This document shows positions 1-8,630 of a stretch of DNA of 64,000 bases, piece by piece; position 1 is the first letter of the stretch, and every line of letters starts with the position of its first letter. The stretch is from Actinopolyspora lacussalsi subsp. righensis (GTDB lineage: Bacteria; Actinomycetota; Actinomycetes; Mycobacteriales; Pseudonocardiaceae). Under the pieces are notes generated by a model. It made no database searches. It was not told the DNA's origin and saw only the letters and a list, made by a program, of their open reading frames with translations. The position numbers and the translations under genes were made by a program. The stretch covers positions 170,055-234,054 of the forward strand of contig NZ_FPAT01000008.1 of the NCBI RefSeq assembly GCF_900116555.1, written 5' to 3'.

Positions 1-983
1 TCGGCTCCCGAGGTCGGGTCGGTTTCGCCGTAGATCTCGTCACCCAGGCGCAGCAATGAATCGCCCCCGCGGGGCTCCGTCGCGCGGTGCTCGACGGTGT
101 GCAGCGGCAGCCCCAGTTGTGCCAGCTCACGCAGCACCTCACGTTGCTGCCCGGCGCGAGTGCGCAGCCACGCCGCCGCCGCGCCGCGGGCGGAGCCGGG
201 ATCCGGCACCACGCGGTTGGCGAGCACACCGTCGACGTGAACCTGCTGCAGTGCGAGCGAGGTGAGGATACGGCGGGTCTCGGCCGCCACCAACGATTCC
301 GGTGTCGCGACCAACCGGACGCTGGTCGCCGGGGAGACGAGCAGTTCCGCCAGCGAGTTCAACCGCTCGGCGAGTCCACCGAGGGCCTCGGCGGCGGCGT
401 CCCAGCGCTCGGTGAGATCACTGCCCGCCATTCCCGCGAGCATGCCGCGCACGACCCGACGGTGGGTGGGGAACAACCGCTCCAGATACCCGGACAGCGC
501 TTCCGGCATGGTCAACAGGCGCAGGGTGTCCGCGGTGGGGCCACAGTCCACGACGACGGTGTCCCACGGACCGTCGGTGGCCATGCGCCGCACCTCGGTG
601 AGCGCGAGCAGCTCCTCCACCGCGGGCAGCCTGGTGAGTTCGGCGGCGTCGACTTCGGAAACACCCGCGCCGGCGAGCACGGTGTGCAGATGTTCCCGCA
701 GCTCGGACCAGGCTCGGTCGAGCAGTCCGCGAGTTCGTATCTCGGCGGCGTGCAGCCGGAGCGGATCGGACTCGGAGTCGTCCGACAGCCGCAGTGGCCG
801 AGGTGTGTCGTCGAGTTCCGTGTCCAGACAGTCGGCGAGCGAATGGGCGGGATCCGTCGAGATCACCAGAACCTCGCGTCCGTGCGCGGCGGCACGCGCG
901 GCGGTGGCCGCCGCGAGCGTGGTCTTGCCGACCCCGCCTTTTCCGGTGAACATCAGAATTCGCAACTCAGGGCCTCGCTCCAC
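1..983 (-). CDS. ArsA/GET3-type ATPase (partial, C-terminus outside window)
   Basis: Cytosolic P-loop ATPase of the anion-transporting/GET3 (SIMIBI) class. With GTG at 983 as start, the deviant Walker A motif GKGGVGKTT lies at about residues 14-22, followed by ISTDPAHSL, typical of ArsA switch I. About 327 codons are visible and the frame is still open at base 1, so the C-terminus is missing. A TTG at 965 is an alternative start. The gene is 35 bp downstream of the SRPBCC gene on the same strand, matching the Rv2185c-Rv2184c pair of mycobacteria, whose real substrate is unknown. A role in arsenite transport is not implied, since no ars genes are nearby. Confidence 0.9.
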   Translation of the reverse strand, partial: MERGPELRILMFTGKGGVGKTTLAAATAARAAAHGREVLVISTDPAHSLADCLDTELDDTPRPLRLSDDSESDPLRLHAAEIRTRGLLDRAWSELREHLHTVLAGAGVSEVDAAELTRLPAVEELLALTEVRRMATDGPWDTVVVDCGPTADTLRLLTMPEALSGYLERLFPTHRRVVRGMLAGMAGSDLTERWDAAAEALGGLAERLNSLAELLVSPATSVRLVATPESLVAAETRRILTSLALQQVHVDGVLANRVVPDPGSARGAAAAWLRTRAGQQREVLRELAQLGLPLHTVEHRATEPRGGDSLLRLGDEIYGETDPTSGA

Positions 984-1018
984 CGAGCTCGGGCGTGCGG
1001 CACGCGCCCACGGGAAAA

Positions 1019-1462
1019 CTATTCGACGGACTCCACCCGACGCTTGAGTTCCTTCAGCGCCGTATCCATGATCATTTTTTCCGCCTTGCGCTTGAACATC
1101 CCGATCATGGGGATGGACAGGTCCACCGCGAGACTGTAGGTCACCTCGGTACGTGCCGCCTCCAGCGGCCGCAGCGTGTAACTACCGCGTTGCGCCTTCT
1201 GGACCTGCCCCTCGACCAGGTCCCAGCTCACCGACAGACCGTCGGCACTCCACTGGTAGGCGAGCTTGTAGGTGTCCTTGACCACACCGGCGTCCAGTAC
1301 GAAGCGAACCCGCTCGGCGACCCCCTCGTCCGTCCGTGAGAGCACCTCGGTCTCCTTGACCGCCTCCGCCCATTCGGGGTAGGCGCCGAAGTCGGCGATC
1401 ACGGCCATGATCTCAGTGGCCGGGGCCTCGATCACGATGGACTGGGTGGACTGGTCGACCAT
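1019..1462 (-). CDS. SRPBCC (polyketide cyclase/dehydrase-like) protein
   Basis: A 147-residue single-domain START/SRPBCC-fold protein starting MVDQSTQSIVIEAPATEIM. The early IEAPATEIMAVIADF segment and the central YPEWAEAVKETEV segment are the usual first-strand and helix signatures of this hydrophobic-pocket family. The ATG at 1462 is chosen because homologues begin at this point; the frame stays open upstream to 2134 but that part is the shadow of the phosphoesterase gene. It resembles mycobacterial Rv2185c (TB16.3) in sequence type and position. The ligand is unknown. It is probably co-transcribed with the ArsA-like ATPase downstream. Confidence 0.85.
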   Translation of the reverse strand: MVDQSTQSIVIEAPATEIMAVIADFGAYPEWAEAVKETEVLSRTDEGVAERVRFVLDAGVVKDTYKLAYQWSADGLSVSWDLVEGQVQKAQRGSYTLRPLEAARTEVTYSLAVDLSIPMIGMFKRKAEKMIMDTALKELKRRVESVE

Positions 1463-1521
1463 GCCGCGCAGATTACATGTCGGCCGTGCGGGCACCGGCA
1501 CTGGCGGGAGCGGTGAAAGGT

Positions 1522-2310
1522 TCACCACCGCAGCACATAGGGCTGCCCCCGCTGCTTGAAGTGCCCCACGTTGACGCACTCGGTGGGGCCGACACGCGTG
1601 CGCGTGGCCAGTGGCTGGTGCACGTGACCGAACAGCGACCAGCGGGGACGGTCGTGTCGGATCCGCCGCAACGCACCGGAGGAGCCGTGCTCCGGTCTGC
1701 GCGCCACCACGTCGTAAACCAGTTCGGGGATCCGTGGCGGCACGTGGGTGCAGAGCACGTCGACCGGACCCATCCGGTCCAGCACCTCGTCGAACTCCGC
1801 CTCGGTACGCAGGTTCGGCACCCACGGCAGATCGCGCCGCAGCGTACCGCCCGGTGGCAGCAAGGCACCGCCCGCGAATCCGAACCGCAACCCGCCGATC
1901 TCGACGCTCTCGCCGTCGAACGCCCGGACGCCGTCCCCGGTGAACTCGGGCCAGAGGGTCGGATCGTCCACGTTTCCCGCCGTGGCGTAGGTCGGAGCCG
2001 TCATCGCGGCGAACAGCTCGGCGTACTGCTCGCGGACCGCCTGGCGCACCACGGTGGCCGGTTCGGAAAGGCTCTCCCACAACGAGCGCAGATAAGCACC
2101 GATCTCCGGTCCCCGGTTGTTCCGACGCAACCACGCGAAGTGCCCGACCTTCTCCCGCCCGAACACGGCACCGAGTATGCCCTTGTCATGGTCGAGATAG
2201 TCCACGAAGTCGATCAGATCACCGAGTACGATCAGCGCGTCGGCACCCTCTCCGGCCCGTTTGAGGTCCTCGACGTTCCCGTGCACATCCGAGACCACGT
2301 GCACCCGCAA
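1522..2310 (-). CDS. Calcineurin-like metallophosphoesterase
   Basis: A 262-residue protein carrying the full dinuclear-metal phosphoesterase motif series: SDVHGN near residue 7, GDLIDF near 31, a GNVDD block, CTHVPPR, and C-terminal GHVHQP. It is cytosolic with no signal peptide and should hydrolyse a phosphomono- or diester; the substrate cannot be read from sequence. TTG at 2310 is preceded by GGAG about 5 nt upstream; GTG at 2304 is an alternative start. It is upstream of the SRPBCC and ArsA-like genes on the same strand with a 59-bp gap, so an operon is likely. Confidence 0.88.
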   Translation of the reverse strand: MRVHVVSDVHGNVEDLKRAGEGADALIVLGDLIDFVDYLDHDKGILGAVFGREKVGHFAWLRRNNRGPEIGAYLRSLWESLSEPATVVRQAVREQYAELFAAMTAPTYATAGNVDDPTLWPEFTGDGVRAFDGESVEIGGLRFGFAGGALLPPGGTLRRDLPWVPNLRTEAEFDEVLDRMGPVDVLCTHVPPRIPELVYDVVARRPEHGSSGALRRIRHDRPRWSLFGHVHQPLATRTRVGPTECVNVGHFKQRGQPYVLRW

Positions 2311-2546
2311 GTTGTCTCCGTTCGCCGCTGAGTCCGCTACCCGACCAACCTAACCGCCCGAGGTGTGCTCGAACGAACCAACCCGGGAGGAACCGGACGC
2401 GCGCGGCGTGACGCTTGCGGCAACAATGCGGGATACGACACATTCCGGCCTCCCGACACAATGTCGAGGGCACGGGGGGCTACCGCCCAGTAGCGCTCGG
2501 GGTTAGGTTGTCCATCACAATTTGGCGTGCTTTCGGAGGATGTAAC

Positions 2547-4361
2547 GTGCGAGAGTTCAGCGCCCCCGCCACTGTCACGGTGGCCGCCGAGGAGAACCTC
2601 ACCGACATGGTGTGGGCCAACGCCGAGCGATTCGGCGACGCGGTCGGCTTCCGTCGCAGGGTGGACGGCACCTGGGTGGATGTGACCACGGCCGAGTTCG
2701 CCGCGCAGGTGCTCGCGGTGTCCAAGGGGCTCATCGTGGCGGGTCTGCGACAGGGCGACCGAGTGGGCTTGATGTCACGAACGCGGTACGAATGGACCCT
2801 GTTCGACTTCGCGATCTGGTCGGCCGGTTGTGTGACCGTGCCCATCTACGAGACCTCCTCGGCGGACCAGATCGAGTGGATCCTGGGCGATTCCGAGGCT
2901 CGCGCCCTGATCGTGGAGACGCCCGAGCACCGCGCCGAGGTGAACACGATCATCGGCAACGTCACGGGCGTGGAACACGTCTGGCAGATCGACGGGCCGG
3001 TCGAGGAGGACCGCTCCACGGCGGTGGCGGAGCTCACCTCCTCCGGCGCGGAGATCGAGGACGAACGAGTCCACGAACGCAGGCGCTCGGTCGGCGCCGA
3101 GGACACCGCCACCCTGATCTACACCTCGGGCACGACCGGCAGGCCGAAGGGCTGCGTGCTGACGCACCGCAACATGCTCGCCGAGGTCCGTGGGGATCTC
3201 GACGCGTTCCCGCAGCTGATGCGGCCCGGGAACTCGATGTTGATGTTCCTGCCGATGGCGCACGTGCTCGCCAGGGCGATCACCATATCCAGCGTCTACG
3301 CCCGGCTGACCCTGGGGCACACCAGCGACGTGAAGGATCTGGTCAACGACCTGGGCTCGTTCCGGCCTACCTTCGTGCTGGCGGTGCCGCGGGTCTTCGA
3401 GAAGGTCTACAACACTGCCAAGCAGAAGGCGCACAGCGAGGGCAAGGGCAAGATCTTCGATGCCGCCGAGGCCACCGCGGTGGCCTACAGTCGCGCCAAG
3501 GCCGAATCCAGCGGCGGCCCGGGACTGGTGCTGCGGGCCAAGCACTTCGTGTTCGACAAGCTGGTCTACAGCAAGCTGCGTGCCTCGCTGGGAGGCCGCT
3601 GCGTCGCCGCGGTCTCGGGGGGTGCCCCGCTCGGCGAGCGGCTGACCCACTTCTACTTCGGTGTGGGAGTCCCGATCCTGGAGGGCTACGGCCTGACCGA
3701 GACCACCGCGGCGGCCGCGGTCAACGTGGAGGAGGACTACCGGATCGGCACGGTCGGCAAGCCCATCGCCGGAACCACGATCCGCATCGCCGAGGACGGT
3801 GAGGTGCTGGTCAAGGGCGACGTGGTCTTCCGGCGCTACTGGAACAACGAGGCGGCCACCGAGAACTCCCTCGAGGACGGCTGGTTCCACACCGGGGATC
3901 TCGGCTCACTGGACGAGGACGGCTTCCTGCGCATCACCGGCCGCAAGAAGGAGATCATCGTCACCGCGGGTGGCAAGAACGTGGCACCGGCCGTGCTGGA
4001 GGACCACATCCGCGCCCACCCGCTGATCAGTCAGTGCATGGTGGTGGGTGACCAGAAACCGTTCATCGGTGTGCTGGTGACGCTGGATCCGGAGTTCCTG
4101 CCCTCCTGGCTGGCCGAGCGGGGGCGTCCCACGGACACCCCGGCGAGCGACCTCGCCGAGGACCCCGAGATGCGTGCCGAGGTACAGCGGGCTGTCGACG
4201 AGGCCAACCAGGCGGTTTCCAAGGCGGAGCGGATCAAGCAGTTCCGGATCCTGCCGAGGGACTTCGCCGAGGACCGGGGAGAGATGACCCCGAGCCTGAA
4301 GGTCAAGCGCAACAAGGTCGCCGAGAACTACGCCTCGGAGATAGCCGCCATCTACTCCTGA
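2547..4361 (+). CDS. fadD15: Long-chain fatty-acid--CoA ligase (AMP-forming)
   Basis: Acyl-CoA synthetase of about 604 residues that activates long-chain fatty acids through an acyl-AMP intermediate. The AMP-binding P-loop TSGTTGRPKG is near residue 192, the adenine-binding motif YGLTETT near 380, and the C-terminal GDLG...GRKKEIIV hinge is intact. GTG at 2547 is chosen because GGAGGA lies 6 nt upstream and the preceding 44 codons look non-coding. The symbol is by type and by synteny with mycobacterial fadD15 (Rv2187), which sits between the same SRPBCC and NlpC/P60 genes. A strong terminator follows the stop codon. Confidence 0.93.
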   Translation: MREFSAPATVTVAAEENLTDMVWANAERFGDAVGFRRRVDGTWVDVTTAEFAAQVLAVSKGLIVAGLRQGDRVGLMSRTRYEWTLFDFAIWSAGCVTVPIYETSSADQIEWILGDSEARALIVETPEHRAEVNTIIGNVTGVEHVWQIDGPVEEDRSTAVAELTSSGAEIEDERVHERRRSVGAEDTATLIYTSGTTGRPKGCVLTHRNMLAEVRGDLDAFPQLMRPGNSMLMFLPMAHVLARAITISSVYARLTLGHTSDVKDLVNDLGSFRPTFVLAVPRVFEKVYNTAKQKAHSEGKGKIFDAAEATAVAYSRAKAESSGGPGLVLRAKHFVFDKLVYSKLRASLGGRCVAAVSGGAPLGERLTHFYFGVGVPILEGYGLTETTAAAAVNVEEDYRIGTVGKPIAGTTIRIAEDGEVLVKGDVVFRRYWNNEAATENSLEDGWFHTGDLGSLDEDGFLRITGRKKEIIVTAGGKNVAPAVLEDHIRAHPLISQCMVVGDQKPFIGVLVTLDPEFLPSWLAERGRPTDTPASDLAEDPEMRAEVQRAVDEANQAVSKAERIKQFRILPRDFAEDRGEMTPSLKVKRNKVAENYASEIAAIYS

Positions 4362-4380
4362 TTGATTCCCGATCGGATCG

Positions 4381-4417
4381 GCGGGGCGGGGCACTTCGAT
4401 GACGTGCCCCGCCCCGC
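4381..4417. terminator. Intrinsic terminator between convergent fadD15 and NlpC/P60 gene
   Basis: Perfect 14-bp GC-rich stem (4381-4394 pairing with 4404-4417) with a 9-nt loop TTCGATGAC, lying 20 bp past the fadD15 stop. The opposing gene ends at 4463, so it may serve both strands. No long T-run follows, as is usual in actinobacteria. Confidence 0.8.
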
Positions 4418-4462
4418 TTCGTCCGTCACCGAAGGGGCGGCTTCCGGGTGAGTGTGCCCGGA

Positions 4463-5515
4463 TCAGCCCACCACGCGACGCATCCGGTTGATCGGGGCGA
4501 TGTCGCCGTAGGGAACCACCTTGACCACCTGGCCGCTGGTGGGCGCGTGCACGGCCTTTCCGTTGCCCACGTACATGGAGACGTGGCTGACCGGGCTGTA
4601 GTAGAAGATGAGATCGCCCGGCTGCAGCTGTGATGCGGAGATCGGCTGCCCCACCTGTGCCTGGGCGCTGCTGGAACGCGGCAGATCCACCCCTGCCTGA
4701 GCGTAGGCCCAGTACATCAGGCCCGAGCAGTCGAACTGGCTGGGACCATCGGCCCCGTACACATAGGGCGAGCCCTGCTTGCCCAGCGCCGCCTGTACGG
4801 CGCCGGAAGCCGAGCCGGCACCACCCGCGTACTCGTAGTTCGTCTCCCCACCGCCGGTGTAGGACTGCTCCTCCTCGGCGGTCAGCTCCGCGAGCTGCTC
4901 CTCGACCTCGGCGATCCGATCCTCCATCGCCGCCTTCTTCTCGGCGATCTCGTCCTGGAGTTTCTTCGCGTCGGCCTCTGCCTTGGCCGCTTGTTCCTTG
5001 GCCTGCTGGGCACTCTTCTTGGCGGACTCGGCCTGCTGGGTGGCCTCGGAGAGTTCCGAGACCGCGTTCTGCTTGTCGCGGGCCAGTTCATCCAGGATGG
5101 ACGCCCGGTCGAGGAAGGCGTCCGGCGACTCGCTCGACAGCAGCGCCGAGATCTGGTTCATCCTGGAGCCCTGGTAGACGGACTTGGTCAGTTCGTCCAC
5201 CTTGCCGCGGAACCGCTCTTCCTTGGTGTGGGCCTGCTGGAGAGTCTTTTCCGCTTCGGCGGCCCTTTTCTTCGCCTTCTCCAGATCGGCGAGGCGAGCC
5301 TCGTGGTCGTCCTTGGCCCGCTTGTACTTCTCGGTGAGCTTCTCCGCCTTGCGGGAAAGCTCCTGCAACTGCTCGACCGCGTCGGACCTGTTGTCGGGAA
5401 GATCGGGGTCCGCCATGGCGGGTGCGGAGCTCACGGTGACGGCGGTGGCAACCGCCGTGGCCGTCAGTGCTCCCCGCATAGAGCGTTTGAGTGCGTGCGA
5501 GGCCACGTCGCGCAT
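4463..5515 (-). CDS. Secreted coiled-coil NlpC/P60 peptidoglycan endopeptidase (RipA-like)
   Basis: A 350-residue exported cell-wall hydrolase. A Sec signal peptide (basic ALKRS, hydrophobic stretch, cleavage after APAMA near residue 35) is followed by a long Glu/Lys/Ala coiled coil (about 45-215), a short linker and a C40 NlpC/P60 domain (about 235-350). The catalytic triad is C263 in FDCSGL, H311 in SHVSMY and H323 in HAPTSG. It should cut D-Glu-mDAP bonds in peptide stems during cell separation. The coiled coil probably keeps it autoinhibited or binds an FtsX-type partner (inference from the family). ATG at 5515 has GGAG 5 nt upstream. Synteny matches mycobacterial Rv2190c. Confidence 0.92.
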   Translation of the reverse strand: MRDVASHALKRSMRGALTATAVATAVTVSSAPAMADPDLPDNRSDAVEQLQELSRKAEKLTEKYKRAKDDHEARLADLEKAKKRAAEAEKTLQQAHTKEERFRGKVDELTKSVYQGSRMNQISALLSSESPDAFLDRASILDELARDKQNAVSELSEATQQAESAKKSAQQAKEQAAKAEADAKKLQDEIAEKKAAMEDRIAEVEEQLAELTAEEEQSYTGGGETNYEYAGGAGSASGAVQAALGKQGSPYVYGADGPSQFDCSGLMYWAYAQAGVDLPRSSSAQAQVGQPISASQLQPGDLIFYYSPVSHVSMYVGNGKAVHAPTSGQVVKVVPYGDIAPINRMRRVVG

Positions 5516-5958
5516 TGCTCCTTCGTCCACTCGGTCGCCCTCCGGGAGAACGCTTCCACGGCGAACGCTGGAATCCATCGGCGACGGCGGGCACGCGAGA
5601 ACGACGTGCCGGCGCACCACCACGGTGCGGACCGTTCGAGCCGACGGCGCGTCCGGGAGGGTTCCCGGGCCGGCTCCCCCGACGAGCCGATCAGGCGACA
5701 ACTCCGCGGAGCCGCCCGGTTTGGGCAACTGATCGCCGCGAAGTCTCGGTTAGGTTACGAGAGGTCGCCCGCACAGTCCAGAGCGGGGGGCGTAATGCGA
5801 CAGAATGTGATCGATTCATCTGACCGAGTGAGATTTTGCGCCGCTGAACTTCCGGGCGGCGTCAATTTCTCGCGAAATCGCCGCGCCACCGATGCCAGCG
5901 GCACCGACTCACGTAGCGGCCCCTTTCCCGACGTCGGTGGTTGCCGTGAAGTCGGTAT
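5516..5958. other. 443-bp intergenic region with palindromic module
   Basis: Long non-coding stretch holding the leader of the NlpC/P60 gene and the 3' side of the MFS gene. It contains one copy of the conserved palindromic module (core 5865-5878). I see no convincing ORF, tRNA or known riboswitch. The join between ancestral and acquired DNA probably lies here, because genes from here to 8.6 kb are not part of the conserved block. Confidence 0.6.
5865..5878. repeat. Palindromic module P0 (ATTTCTCGCGAAAT core)
   Basis: First of five copies of the core ATTTC(T/G)CGCGAAAT. The wider match GGCGTCAATTTCTCGCGAAA and then TCGCCGCG is shared with the copies at 19307, 23692 and 34458. On the minus strand the sequence continues with CATCGG-TGG-CGCGGCG upstream of the core, as in the 19.3-kb copy. 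It is intergenic and not part of a recognised gene. Confidence 0.8.
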
Positions 5959-7530
5959 TCACGTGTCAGCGGTCTCGCCGCCTTCGGTGGTGTTGGTGCT
6001 GCCCGTGGGAGGGATATGGCGCAGGAGGGTGGCTGCGATGACCGCGAGGGCGATCAGCAGGACCGCGCTGAGCCCGCTTGCGGTGTTCAGACCGGCGGTG
6101 AAGGCTTCGCGAGCGGAGACGAGCAGGGTAGCGGCTTGGTCCTGGGGTAATTGCTCGGCGACGGTGAGGGCACCGTTGAGGGTGTCCCGGCTGGCCTCAG
6201 CCGCCTGGGGCGGGATATCGGCGGGCGCGGAGTCCCACATCTGGATGCGGTAGATCGCTGTGGCGAGGGTGCCCATAATCGCCACACCTAGGCCGACGCC
6301 GAGTTCGCCGCTGGTTTCCGACATCGCCGCGGCCGATCCGGCTTTGTCCGGTGGGGCCGAGCCCACGACCATGTCGGTGGTCAGTACCCCCATCGGGCTG
6401 AGTCCCAGCAGTGCGACGACGCCGGCCGCGATGAGCCACCCGAGTCCGTTGGTCCCGGTGACCTGAGTGATCAGGAGGAAACCGAGCACCGATACCAGTG
6501 CTCCACCGGCGATGGTGAAGGCCGGGCGCAGGCGGCGTGCGACAAACGGGGTCAGCAGGGAACCGGTGATCGCGGCCAGGGCCAGTGGGATCATCCACAG
6601 CCCCGCTCGGAGCGGGGCGAGTCCGGCGACCAGCTGCAAATACTGCGGGTAGAGGTAGTTGACGCCGTTGATGGCCAGAATGCCGAGCAACAGCAGGGCC
6701 AGGGCAGCGCAAAAAGCGCGGCTGCCGAACAGTCGCACGTCGACGAGTGGGTCGGCCAGCCTGCGCTGCCTGCGTATGAACACTACCCCGGCAAGGAGTC
6801 CGACCACCATCGTCGCGCTCGACGACCAGGACGGGCCGTGGGTGGGGATTTCCTTGAGGCCGTAGACGATCGGCAGCAGCGTTGCCAGGGACAGCGCAAC
6901 GCTGGTCAGGTCCAGCCTGCCCGGGTTCGGGGTGCGGTGTTCGGGTAGTACCGCCGGGGCCAGCACCACCAGCAGCAGCATGACCGGCACCGCCAGGAGG
7001 AACACCGAGCCCCATCCGAAGACCGTCAGCAGGGCGCCACCGATGATCGGGCCCAGTGCTGTTCCGGCCGAGAAGGTCGTCATCCAGATCGCGATGGCGA
7101 CCCCACGTTGTCGGGGATCGGGGAACATGGTGCTGATCAGAGCCAGTGTGGACGGCATCAGGGTGGCCCCTGCGACACCGAGTACGGCACGGGCGATGAT
7201 CAGCATCAGCGGGGTGCTCGCGAAAGCCGCCGCCAGGGAGGCTGCGGCGAACGCGACCGCTCCGATCATCAATAGCCTGCGTCGGCCGACCCGATCGCCG
7301 AGGGTGCCCATCGTGATCAGGAAACCGGCGATCATGAACCCGTAGACATCCATGATCCACAGCAGTTGTGTGCCGCTGGGATCCAGATCTGCACTCAGGT
7401 GCGGGGCAGCCAGAAACAGCACGCTGACGTCCAGCGCCAGCACGAGCAGCGGCAGGGTGAGCACGGCCAGCCCGACCCACTCCCGTGGTGTCGCCCGCAG
7501 TGCGGGATCAGGTGCAACGGACGAGGACAC
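5959..7530 (-). CDS. MFS multidrug efflux transporter (DHA2, 14-TM type)
   Basis: Inner-membrane proton-driven exporter of about 523 residues with roughly 14 hydrophobic segments. The early LDVSVLFLAAPHLSADL segment is the helix-1 motif of the QacA/SmvA/LfrA drug-exporter group, and GDRVGRRRLL is the MFS loop 2-3 motif A. GTG at 7530 follows AGGAGG 4 nt upstream; the frame continues to 7710 but would overlap the divergent regulator. It shares a 97-bp intergenic region with a TetR repressor, the usual layout for an inducible exporter. Likely substrates are cationic drugs or dyes by family, which is an inference. The locus is absent from the syntenic mycobacterial block. Confidence 0.9.
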   Translation of the reverse strand: MSSSVAPDPALRATPREWVGLAVLTLPLLVLALDVSVLFLAAPHLSADLDPSGTQLLWIMDVYGFMIAGFLITMGTLGDRVGRRRLLMIGAVAFAAASLAAAFASTPLMLIIARAVLGVAGATLMPSTLALISTMFPDPRQRGVAIAIWMTTFSAGTALGPIIGGALLTVFGWGSVFLLAVPVMLLLVVLAPAVLPEHRTPNPGRLDLTSVALSLATLLPIVYGLKEIPTHGPSWSSSATMVVGLLAGVVFIRRQRRLADPLVDVRLFGSRAFCAALALLLLGILAINGVNYLYPQYLQLVAGLAPLRAGLWMIPLALAAITGSLLTPFVARRLRPAFTIAGGALVSVLGFLLITQVTGTNGLGWLIAAGVVALLGLSPMGVLTTDMVVGSAPPDKAGSAAAMSETSGELGVGLGVAIMGTLATAIYRIQMWDSAPADIPPQAAEASRDTLNGALTVAEQLPQDQAATLLVSAREAFTAGLNTASGLSAVLLIALAVIAATLLRHIPPTGSTNTTEGGETADT

Positions 7531-7587
7531 GCGGCCTCCTCGAGTCACCGGCAGGCAGCAACTTGCACTTCCAGGCGATGATATTAC

Positions 7588-7607
7588 ATTACGACTCGTA
7601 CCGTAAT
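7588..7607. promoter_or_regulatory. Likely TetR operator in the MFS/TetR divergent promoter
   Basis: Nested inverted repeats: ATTACG (7588-7593) with CGTAAT (7602-7607), and inside them the 11-bp palindrome TACGACTCGTA (7590-7600). The surrounding 60 bp are unusually AT-rich. A -10-like TATAGT at 7611-7616 lies 11 bp before the tetR start, so repressor bound here would cover the tetR promoter and probably the transporter promoter too. Confidence 0.65.
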
Positions 7608-7627
7608 TTATATAGTAGACTGGTGCA

Positions 7628-8290
7628 ATGACCTCCCAGTCGGATTCCGCGCCCTCGCACAGTGGCCGCCCCCGCGATCCGCAGATCGGCATGGCCGTGC
7701 TCGAGGCCACGCTGGCTGTGCTCGACGAGTCCGGCTACGGACAGCTCGCCATCGAAGAGGTCGCGCGCCGCGCGGGTACGACCAAGCCTGCGATCTACCG
7801 TCGCTGGTCGAATCGACCCCGGCTGGCCCTGGCCGCTCTGGCCACTCGACTCGGCGGCGTAGAGACCCCCGACAGCGGCTGTACCATTTGCGACCTCACC
7901 GAAGGTCTCAACGTCTTCGTCGCGGCGTTTCGCCGGATCCACCCGGACGTACTCGGCCCCCTACTGGCCGACTGCACGGCGGACTCGCGCCTGCACGACG
8001 AGTTCATGACCACGCTGTTCGATCCCCCCCGGGCCGCCGTGGCCCGGATGCTCGACCACGCCGTGGCCCGGGGCGATCTGCGAGCTGACCTCGACCGCGG
8101 CCTGATCCTGGACATGCTCGGCTCCCTGGTGCACTACCGCGCCCTGTTCGGCCACGCCCCGACCACCGAATCCGAGGTCGACCACGCCGTGGAGGCCCTC
8201 CTGCGCGGCATCGCCACCGACTATCCCGCCCTCGTCGAACACAGCCGACAACTCACCGGCGATCCACAGACCCACAACACCCACGCGTGA
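7628..8290 (+). CDS. TetR-family transcriptional regulator
   Basis: A 220-residue regulator with an N-terminal TetR helix-turn-helix (about residues 20-65; IEEVARRAGTTKPAIYRRW is the recognition region) and an all-helical C-terminal ligand domain with the TetR_C-like FRRIHPDVLGPLLADCT segment. It is divergent from the MFS exporter and most likely represses it, with release on binding a drug. ATG at 7628 is only 11 nt after TATAGT, so the message is leaderless or nearly so. A palindromic operator lies between the two genes. Confidence 0.9.
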   Translation: MTSQSDSAPSHSGRPRDPQIGMAVLEATLAVLDESGYGQLAIEEVARRAGTTKPAIYRRWSNRPRLALAALATRLGGVETPDSGCTICDLTEGLNVFVAAFRRIHPDVLGPLLADCTADSRLHDEFMTTLFDPPRAAVARMLDHAVARGDLRADLDRGLILDMLGSLVHYRALFGHAPTTESEVDHAVEALLRGIATDYPALVEHSRQLTGDPQTHNTHA

Positions 8291-8350
8291 ACCCGCGCCT
8301 GTCATACAGTGCAGGAAGTCGGATCTGGCGTATTCTGGCTCTTCCTCTTG

Positions 8351-8589
8351 TCAGGCCACGAGTTCCCCGGTGGTGAAGTCGACTTCTGTCAGTACGGGTT
8401 TGAACGCGCGCGGCTCGTGGTGAAGTTCCTCGGTGGTGTAGGCGCCGAAGCGGCTGATGTGGGCCAGCAGGTAGGGCTCGATCCGAGCGAGCTCGTTGGC
8501 TGTGATGGTCCACTCGCCGTTACCAGCTCGCGGACAATGTCGGCGATGTCGACTGCGTTGTGGAAGATGACCAAGTTGGCTAGCCGTAG
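8351..8589 (-). pseudogene. Tn3-family transposase C-terminal remnant (frameshifted)
   Basis: Minus-strand remnant in two frames. The upstream frame reads ANLVIFHNAVDIADIVREL and, after a shift near 8520, the next frame continues GEWTITANELARIEPYLLAH, then ISRFGAYTTEEL and a short acidic tail ending at 8351. This matches the C-terminal signature of one branch of Tn3-type DDE transposases (xANxVIFHNALDIA..., ISPYLTEHI.RFG.Y.T.EL). A stop lies just upstream of the first frame, so only the last 80 or so codons survive. It marks past transposition beside the MFS/TetR pair. Confidence 0.75.
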
Positions 8590-8630
8590 CTAACCGGCCC
8601 TCGACCAAAAGGAATCACCATCGTGCGAGG

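Noticed and set aside
1463..2134. N-terminal extension of the SRPBCC frame by 224 codons
   Set aside because: It is the antisense-type shadow of the phosphoesterase gene, Arg-rich, and homologues start at the MVDQ methionine.
5516..5800. Possible c-di-AMP (ydaO) riboswitch in the leader of the NlpC/P60 gene
   Set aside because: A TCGCCTGATC...CGGGGGAGCC segment looks like one conserved strand, but the later GGGTGAAT-type and CTAACC-type strands are missing or in the wrong order. An Rfam covariance scan with ydaO-yuaA would settle it.
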